A stretch of DNA of 64,000 nucleotides from Phanerochaete sordida. Taxonomy: Eukaryota; Basidiomycota; Agaricomycetes; Polyporales; Phanerochaetaceae. The DNA is taken from NCBI GenBank assembly GCA_019973155.2, contig BPQB01000111.1:27347-91346 (forward strand), in the 5' to 3' direction. Shown piece by piece: positions 57,399 to 64,000 of the stretch (positions within the stretch are counted from its first letter, which is position 1; the number at the start of each line of letters is the position of its first letter). The notes beneath the pieces are model-generated. The model had not been told where the DNA came from. It ran no database searches and saw nothing but the letters and a program-made list of their open reading frames with translations. A program made the position numbers and the translations under genes.

Positions 57399-58436
57399 GG
57401 CGGCGTTGGTGGACAGGAAACTGTGGGGACTGAGAGCAGACGGGGACTGTCATGTCAGAGGTCGTATATAACAACATCGCGAATACCCTCGTATAGCCGT
57501 CTGATATTGCTGTCGAGCGTGCATAAGTGTCGCTCGGTCGGACGCTTGATGCCTTGTGGTACTGCATAGGACGAAGCATAACCCCAACGTCCCCAAGGCA
57601 TCAGCGCGCGATAACGCTCAGAAACGTCACTAGGCGCGAATATTCACGACAAACCCTCGGCGAAGGACCGTGATGTGAATGTCGGCTGGCTGCAGCCTCG
57701 TCGAATTTCATTCGTTCAGAGGTCCTCGATGCGTCGCTACGCCGATGGAAGGAGCGGTACGGTTCACTAGTGGTTTGCGCATGGTGAAGAAGAGGAATAC
57801 ATGGGGAGGAAGACATGCTCAACATCGCAGCAAGGCAAAACCTTTCCAATAAGAGAGCTTCTAAGACCGCCTTCGGACGAAGCCTTCAATCCCGGCATCC
57901 GAGATGAACTGACGGTGCGGTGTCCCATGTATTGGCGGCATCGTCGCCAAAGTTCGCAACCGTGCATAGTAGGCGAGGTAGGGATGTACGAAATGCTTTC
58001 TGTCCGTACTGTATGTTGTACATCAATGGCTATTCTGCTTGAACCTGAAGCAAGGAGTATCAGCATACGACGCCGAACAATATACGTAGAGAACGGAATA
58101 CCCATCAAGGTACTGTGCTCACCGAGGCAAAGCTGCATCACTAATTCAAAGGTTTCGACAATCTCTCCGAGAGAGTATCCCTCTCTCCGCATGCATATTG
58201 CCATATCAAAGGTCTTCGAGCAGCGATTTCCACCTTCGCCCTTAGAAGTCTACACGACCCCAATGCATTCTGCTACCCCAACGTGTCTGAAGGTTGGACA
58301 GGGTACGAAGGCAAACGAGGTAAACAGTGTGAATGAGAATGTGCTCAATGTCGCCTGCAATGATGCATACACCTCGTCAGCGTCCGAAGGTCGTGGCGCA
58401 TTTATGCGCAAATCTACAACTCACCTGCAACGAGCT
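57399..58436. other. Intergenic stretch, possible unrecognised exons
   Basis: About 1 kb between two minus-strand genes. A minus-strand open frame at 57767-58204 begins with a protein-like segment (GYSLGEIVETFELVMQL), but upstream and downstream frames do not extend it into a convincing gene. I leave it unassigned. Confidence 0.4.
57465..57470 (-). promoter_or_regulatory. TATA box of the I66 inhibitor gene
   Basis: TATATA about 67-72 bases upstream of the start codon. Confidence 0.5.
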
Positions 58437-58790
58437 TTACGTCTTCGTCTTCTCCTTCTCTGCATCTGGTTTCTCCTCCTCGTGACCACCCTCTGTCGTC
58501 ACCTCTTCGTGCGAATCTTTGCCCTGCGCTGGTGGCTGCTCGCCTTCCGCCTCGAGTCCACCGAGGATTTGATCCAAGTTTCCAATGATATCATCCAATC
58601 TGTCTTCTACCCCTCGCGCAACGCCGTCCGCCGCTTCTAACCGTCGCAGAAGTGCCTGCAGCTCCGGGCCTTCGACATCGCCGTCTTCCCCGCCAGCAGA
58701 CTGCGCGAGGAGCTGTGTCAACAGCGCGATGCCCCCGTCGAGTGAGTTTGTCGCCGTCGAGGATGGATTGGATTTCGCGACGCCGTTCAT
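58437..58790 (-). CDS. Small acidic helical protein, function unknown
   Basis: A single-exon gene of 117 codons. The N-terminal half is predicted amphipathic helix (GGIALLTQLLAQSAGG, then LQALLRRLEAADGVARGVEDRLDDIIGNLDQILGGLEA), with heptad-like Leu/Ile spacing that suggests a short coiled coil. The C-terminal 35 residues are a Glu/Lys-rich charged tail ending KTKT. I do not recognise the family. The helix could mediate dimerisation or association with a larger complex, but that is only from composition. The start is the first ATG in the frame, and three GATAAG units lie ~100 bases upstream. Confidence 0.65.
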   Translation of the reverse strand: MNGVAKSNPSSTATNSLDGGIALLTQLLAQSAGGEDGDVEGPELQALLRRLEAADGVARGVEDRLDDIIGNLDQILGGLEAEGEQPPAQGKDSHEEVTTEGGHEEEKPDAEKEKTKT

Positions 58791-59349
58791 TGTCGCAACG
58801 TGTTACTGCGTTGACAGATGTTGCGAGAGACGGACGTGTTAGCGAGAGACCATGAGATCGGGACGTAGAGAGTCCGGAACGATTGGGCACAGTGATAAGA
58901 TAAGATAAGATTCGTCCTCTCCTCGGAGATCGAAGATAATCGGCCAGTCCCTCACCAAACGTTGAATGACTATATTACTATACTGTACACCTTGGAGCGG
59001 CTGGATTACTATCCAGGCTTCACAGCTTCACCTTCAATACATAACATCCGCACCTAGCGATGTACAGCTCCGGACTTCGGTACACCTTCGGTCGCTAGAT
59101 CTCAGCACCATCCGGGTCCAGCGCCACCCTCGCATTGACAGCCTCCCTGAAACGCACTGGGGACGCCGGAGCCCTGCCAAGAAGGGCACCAAAATTCAAA
59201 CTTTTGCGTGTGCGACGTTGGGGCCAACATATATACTGTCATGATGATTCGTGGTTGCCGTGAGCTACACGGCCAACAGCGCCGGAGATGCTACACAGAA
59301 GGCGTGAGGCATGAGCTTGGCTGCAGAGCCCCGATTCGTGGAGCCAAAC
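58791..59349. other. Gap between the small acidic protein gene and P450 H
   Basis: 559 bases with the promoter of the acidic protein gene and the 3' end of P450 H. Only the GATA cluster stands out. Confidence 0.5.
58894..58909. promoter_or_regulatory. Three overlapping GATAAG sites
   Basis: GATAAGATAAGATAAG, three tandem copies of the fungal GATA-factor consensus, about 105 bases upstream of the small acidic protein gene. GATA factors of the AreA and WC-1/SRE types mediate nitrogen, light and iron regulation in fungi. Which, if any, acts here is unknown. Confidence 0.5.
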
Positions 59350-61435
59350 CTAAACCAAAGGATTATTCCTCTTTCTGAACAGCACCCTCGCCTCCTGGTG
59401 CGGCCTGGTGCTCAACGCAGACGCGGCGTTCTCGGGGCGGACGCCCTCGTTCGCGAACTTCACATCGTAGTTGAGAACGATGTACGCCATCATCGCCTTG
59501 AGCTCCGTCGCCGCAAAGAAGCGTCCCGGGCTGCGGAAAGAGTCGCACGGGTCAGCCGCGCTCCGCGTCGCACGAGCTGCTCGTAGACGCACCAGGCGTG
59601 CTTCCCGTGCCCGAACGGCACGTACTCCGCCGACGTCGTGACGAACTGCTTCTGCGCGGCGCCCTTCGCGTCGGGGGTGGTATCCTTGGGCACGTACCGC
59701 CACGGGTCGAAGGCGGCGGCGTCCTCGTAATTATCGTCATCGAAGTGGGTCGCAAACGCAGGTGTGACGCAGATCGTGCCTTGCGGGATGTGTGTCCCGT
59801 CCGAGAGCGTGAACGGCTGGAGCGCCTTGCGCACGCATGTCACTGGGCGCAAGCGTCAGATATGTTCGGCGCGCGCGAGCGAAGAGCATGCGGGGGATGC
59901 AGACGTACGCGGGACGATGCTGTTGTAGCGCTGGCTCTCGCGCAGGAAGCTGTCGGTCATGACGAGCTTGCTCATCGCGTTCTTTGTCCAGCCCTCCTCT
60001 CCGATGGCGGACTCAGCTTCTTGCCGCAACGGCGCGATCCAGTCGGGGCGCGCTGCGAGATGGTAGAGTGCATGCGTGAAGCTCTGTTGCATCGCACTCC
60101 GTATCAGCGGCGGATGCCCGAAGACAGATAAAAACTTACGTTGGACGAAGTGTTGATCGCCGCGATGTTCACGAACATCGCCATGAGTACAACCTGCTCC
60201 ATGGGCTCGTTCCGCTCAACAAGGGCATCGAGGATCCACTGAAACATATCGTCCTATGCTCATCATCAGCAATGCCGAAGCGTGACAGGTCGAACAGGGC
60301 GCTCACCGGCCTGTCGGGGGAGTCTTTGCCAAGCTGCTTCACGAGCTTCATGCGCTCTTCAATGAGTGGACGAAAGATTTCCATACCCTCCTGGATCCGG
60401 GCATCGAGGTTGACGACCATCTTCGCCATGAAGGACTTCAAGATCGGCGGGAAGAATGCGAGGACATCTCGCGCACGGGCAACGTCAAGCGTGAAGTTTA
60501 CAACGAACTTGAGGAATGCCGGGTCGCGGCCTGTAGTGGATATATCAGCTAGGTCTCACTCCATCAGCGGAATCGACGACGCCTACAGAGAGGAAGACCG
60601 ACGAAAATGCGATTGCTAGCACGGGCAACGGCAGTTCTGGCGACGTCAATGGCGTGCACAGGGACCCATTCTGTTCCAATAGTCATCATGTCAATTATAC
60701 TCTCCAGACTCGCGCTCGATGCTAACCTGTCTCGTTGTCCGGAAGGAGCTTCTTGAAGACGACGTCAAGTTCCTCGTACATCTCACCAAACGCGACAGAC
60801 ATATGCTTCGTGAGCTGCCGCTGGATCATGTTCACGTGGAAGTGGCTGTGGCGTCGTGGGGCAAAGTTTTGGAAGACGTATTTGAACCCTGTCACCTGGC
60901 GCCGACTCAGCACTGTGCGGCTGCACTCAACAGCAATGATAGATGGCGACAAACCTCGCCGGAGCCTTGAAAGAAGGAGACCGTGTCGTCAGACAGCCTC
61001 TGCATCTCGTCAACTAGCTCTCTACCCGTGATGACGGCGACCCAGCGGTCCAAGAACGGTATCTTGAACACCTTGCCCTTATACTAGTCGCGATAGAAAT
61101 TAGCTGGACCAACAATATGCATACGACTGTCTCTACCTTCTCGTAGCCGCGCTGCAGCACACTCCTGCCACTGGTCTGGAAGTCCCACGCGCCTTTGTAA
61201 GACAGAAGTGGAAGAGACGAGCCGCCGACTGTCGGAATGTGTCGGAGCTAGAGCAATGACAAGGACCGGTCACCTTCTGTCGACGGGTAATTGCGATGTG
61301 TAATGGTCGACGTACGCTTGCAGGGCTAAACAAGCTGTGCATGAAGAGTACCAAGGGCAGGCTACACACGAAGTACACGAGCAATCTCGAGGTGTCCTCG
61401 GAGATAAACGCTCCAGAAGAGTGGTGTTGGGACAT
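59350..61435 (-). CDS. Cytochrome P450 H
   Basis: A complete P450 of about 520 residues with the same nine introns as P450 G. The ATG at 61435 gives MSQHHSSG and the anchor RLLVYFVCSLPLVLFMHSLF, then LRHIPTVGGSSLPLLSYKG. Landmarks: VTGFKYVFQNFAPRR, GLPLCRDPAFLKF, I-helix FVNIAAINTSSN, ExxR in DSFLRESQR, FDPWRYV, and [20 protein letters not shown] with the Cys codon split by an intron. It ends RKRNNPLV. By its shared motifs it is much closer to G than to A-E. G and H point towards each other and enclose the tRNA, the inhibitor and the small acidic protein. Substrate unknown. Confidence 0.95.
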
Positions 61436-61507
61436 TTTCACCGACAAGAAGGCAAGAAGAGCGGCGGTGGGGCAGACAAGAGGGCTGTCCACGCCGCTCT
61501 GAGGGCC

Positions 61508-61513
61508 TATATA
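61508..61513 (-). promoter_or_regulatory. TATA box of P450 H
   Basis: TATATA about 73-78 bases before the P450 H start codon, further away than in B-E. Confidence 0.5.
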
Positions 61514-61921
61514 AGTGCAGAGCTTGTCCCCCAAACTGTTAGAACGATGCCGTTCCCCAGAGGCTTGCTGGCAGACTTACAGAGGCAAGGAAGCGGCTGG
61601 CTCCAGTCGAGGGACTCTCGGTATTGCTCATTGAGGATAGCAGCATGCTTGCGCAGCCGATACCGACACCGCTTTGGACCAGAATCCTCCGCATACGGAG
61701 CAGACAATTGTGATATCTGTTCGGGTCAGATACATATGGAAGCCGCGGGGACAAATCAGATCATACCAAGAGCCGAGCACTGTGACAAGGATATTCAGCG
61801 CACGGGACAGGGTATGCTGGGATTCCCACATACCTGTCCTTGCGACGACAGACCGTTGTGGGAGTAATGCGTGAGCCGTGAGTGTCAAGCATAGCCTCAC
61901 CATGCGAGCCGACAAAAGATA

Positions 61922-62551
61922 TTACCTGCGACAGGCGGTAGACTTGTCGTCGCAGAGGCGAACAGATCGCCGCCATCCCTCAGCTGTGCGGGCTATACGT
62001 ATCGTTGTCGCAAAATGCCAATGTGCTGGAACAAGTACACGCAGGCCATTCCTAGGGAAAAGAGACTGAACGTATTGCGAGGGGAAGGGTTCGAAACCTG
62101 CGCGACGGGTTGCGTGCGCCAGCGAATGGAATGTATGGTCTGGACTGCCTTGACAATCTATGCATAGGACTCCAGCGTAGTCGGAATAGAGAGGGGGGAA
62201 GTCGCCGAGATGAGCCTCTCTATGTGCGGCGGGGGTGAAATAGTCGCCACACGCCGCCACGCGACGCACAAAATGTGTGATGTCGGCGATGAAGCACGGT
62301 GCGCGCCTCCTCATGAAAGCAAGTCGTTGCGGGATGCAAGAAGATGGTTGTATGCGCGGCTCTGAGGCGCAAATGGATGGCATCGGGGGGCGAGCAGTCT
62401 TGGAGACATCCAGGATGTCCGCGCAGAGTGTTCGCCGAGGGCTGGGCCACTTCTTAGGCGCGGCGAATGTCACTCCTGAGCGCAAGGGATGAGAGGATGG
62501 TGGCGGCGCAGAACACGGAACGGGTGGAGCGTAGACTTGCGCGAAGGACAT
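61922..62551 (-). CDS. Hypothetical open frame, weakly supported
   Basis: A single uninterrupted frame of about 209 codons from ATG 62551 (MSFAQVYAPP). The first 70 residues are Pro/Ser/Arg-rich. The middle is more protein-like (CFIADITHFVRRVAACGDYF, then CIDCQGSPDHTFHSL). No family is recognised and no introns are evident, unlike almost all neighbours. It lies just downstream of the BTB gene on the same strand and could be part of its 3' untranslated region or a chance frame in GC-rich DNA. Confidence 0.25.
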   Translation of the reverse strand: MSFAQVYAPPVPCSAPPPSSHPLRSGVTFAAPKKWPSPRRTLCADILDVSKTARPPMPSICASEPRIQPSSCIPQRLAFMRRRAPCFIADITHFVRRVAACGDYFTPAAHREAHLGDFPPLYSDYAGVLCIDCQGSPDHTFHSLAHATRRAGFEPFPSQYVQSLFPRNGLRVLVPAHWHFATTIRIARTAEGWRRSVRLCDDKSTACRR

Positions 62552-62650
62552 GCGACGGCTCCTGGATGACCTTTGGGCGGACAGCTGGAGAGCCACTAGA
62601 TTAGAGCGATTCTGGCGAAGTGGATAGATGCACACCGACCAACGACGCGT

Positions 62651-63842
62651 TCACTGGGCCGGACGCCATCCTTGGAGCCCGAACACCTTCCCCAGCGCCT
62701 GGAAGGCCTTCGCGCGCTCCCCATCGATGGAAGCCTTGACGTGTGCCTCGCACGACGCGCATAGCCGCTTCTCGGGATGCTTCTCTGCGTGTTCCACAAA
62801 CCAGTCGTCGCTGGTGCGGAGCGCTTCATGCCCCGCCCAGCGGCCCACCAGCAGCCACTTCTTCACCATGTGCCGAACGCCCGAGGTGCAGATGTTGTCG
62901 TTGCATAGCGGCTGCTCAAACATGTAGAGGAGCGGCATGCGAACGGTCCTGTCGGCCTTGAGTAGCCACTGGTACGCGCTGGCGCAGACTTGGATATCAG
63001 CTGAAGGCAGGAATGCAGCCTCGCGGCCATATTGCACTGGATTGAAGAACCGGGCCGTTGGGAGCTGACAGCAGTAGTAGAGCGCAGACGCGATGAAGCT
63101 GGGTGGACGCGCCGGGTCGATGGCGCGCGCGAGCGCAGCAGCGCCTATGCAGTCTTCTTCTTTGCATATAACGGAATACTTGCCGGAGCCGCCGTCGACG
63201 TAGTCGAGGTCGGTGAAGCGAGTGGGGTCGAACTTGATGGGAAAGGCAGCTTCGAGCCTGGACACGGCGTGCGCGACGACATGCGTGACTTTGTACTTCA
63301 CAGCTAGGAGAGTGATAGCGCGGAGCTCGGCAAAGGGTATCGGCTTCGCGCGGTCGAAGAATGTCCTGCAAAGCGCGCGATGAGAGCGATGTACTTGAGA
63401 GACAGAGAAGGACGACGTACACTGTACCACCGTCGTACATGATATGCAGCAACTGGGCGAGCTCAGGCCCCCAATCCGACGTCCGCAGGACCCTGCAGTT
63501 GTCATGCGTCTCCGTGTGTCCCCTCGCAGGGTCTTCCTCCGCCAATAACTCGCCGAACACGACCGAATGTCGCTCCAGCACGCTTGCATGCACTTTGAAA
63601 GCAAGCGTTTCGGCGACGAGGATGACATTGCCGTCCCGAAGCCACAGCTTTTCGCACCGAGGATTAAGCACATCCTTTGCAGAATCGCTCGGGAAGCTCA
63701 ACATGTCGAATTCGGGGCGGAGTGAGTTGTTCGCAGAAGGCCTCGCTGGTACGTGCTCTTCGTGCTCGGCTTTAAATCGCTTGCTGGCAGGCGGGCCATC
63801 GTTGGCGTCAATGCCGGCCTTAGTCTGTGAGCGACGTTGCAT
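62651..63842 (-). CDS. BTB/POZ-domain protein
   Basis: The model is complement of 62651-63365 and 63421-63842, 378 residues with one 55-nt intron. The N-terminus (MQRRSQTKAG to SKRFKAEHE) is basic and resembles a nuclear localisation signal. A BTB domain follows, with KLWLRDGNVILVAETLAFKV, HASVLERHSVVFGELL and LAQLLHIMYDGGTV, the pattern of the very large Agaricomycete BTB family. A helical BACK-like region then starts with ELRAITLLAVKYKVTHV. Towards the end CASCEAHVKAS contains paired cysteines. BTB proteins dimerise and often act as adaptors for Cul3 ubiquitin ligases or as transcription regulators. The specific role is unknown. Confidence 0.88.
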
Positions 63843-64000
63843 GACCTGGAATGAAAAAAACGGGGATGATTCGCTGGAGAAGAGACAACACGAAGGTATG
63901 TAAGGGACGAGACTCGCGCAGGCGGGCTGAGTCGCTGGTCACGAGTGTCACGCAGTCTCGCACGGTCATGTGCATGCATGTCACATCACGCGTCCCTCTG

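Larger units (their letters stand above)
61436..62650. other. Gap between P450 H and the BTB gene
   Basis: About 1.2 kb with the P450 H promoter. The only candidate gene is the weak open frame at 61922-62551. Confidence 0.45.

Noticed and set aside
57767..58204. 146-codon minus-strand open frame
   Set aside because: Only its first ~20 residues look protein-like. No start context, splice partners or family could be found.

Overview
This window is nuclear DNA of a filamentous basidiomycete, most likely an Agaricomycete white-rot fungus. The evidence is the gene content and architecture: a secreted glucuronoyl esterase with a CBM1 cellulose-binding module, a mycospin-type (I66) protease inhibitor, a large expansion of fungal P450s, and very short GT-AG introns of about 50-60 nt in almost every gene. 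The order (for example Polyporales) is an inference. Coding sequences were joined across introns by reading conserved protein motifs and splice sites. No transcript evidence was available.

Layout. 1-9.3 kb is GC-rich DNA with no gene I can support. 9.3-12.4 kb (+) is a glycogen-targeting PP1 regulatory subunit with a CBM21 domain. After another ~4 kb gap come an MFS drug/H+ antiporter-type transporter (16.6-18.4 kb, +), convergent with the CE15 glucuronoyl esterase (18.8-20.3 kb, -), a TatD-family metal-dependent hydrolase (21.6-23.0 kb, +) and the ubiquitin-L40 ribosomal fusion gene (23.6-24.2 kb, -). 24.6-37.4 kb is a head-to-tail array of five complete P450 genes, all on the minus strand (called A to E here). 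38.4-43.9 kb (-) holds a DH-domain RhoGEF and a disordered Ser/Pro/Arg-rich protein. 46.0-49.9 kb (-) holds a SPRY plus F-box protein and a second F-box-like protein. 51.1-55.7 kb (+) has two more P450s: F, which is frameshifted, and G, which is intact. A tRNA-Gly(GCC), the I66 inhibitor and a small acidic protein follow. P450 H (-) faces G from the other side as its close paralogue. The window ends with a BTB-domain protein (-).

How the genes relate. Seven of the eight P450s share the same nine intron positions, including one that splits the codon of the haem-ligand cysteine (all eight share that one), so they arose by local duplication of one intron-rich ancestor. Two sub-groups are visible (A-E, and G/H), with F as a diverged, probably dead copy. 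There is no terpene cyclase, polyketide synthase or peptide synthetase here, so I do not call a biosynthetic cluster. The array reads more simply as a family expansion for oxidation of terpenoid, lignin-derived or xenobiotic compounds. The esterase acts outside the cell on lignin-carbohydrate bonds. The remaining genes are housekeeping, signalling or protein turnover genes with no visible operon-like link.
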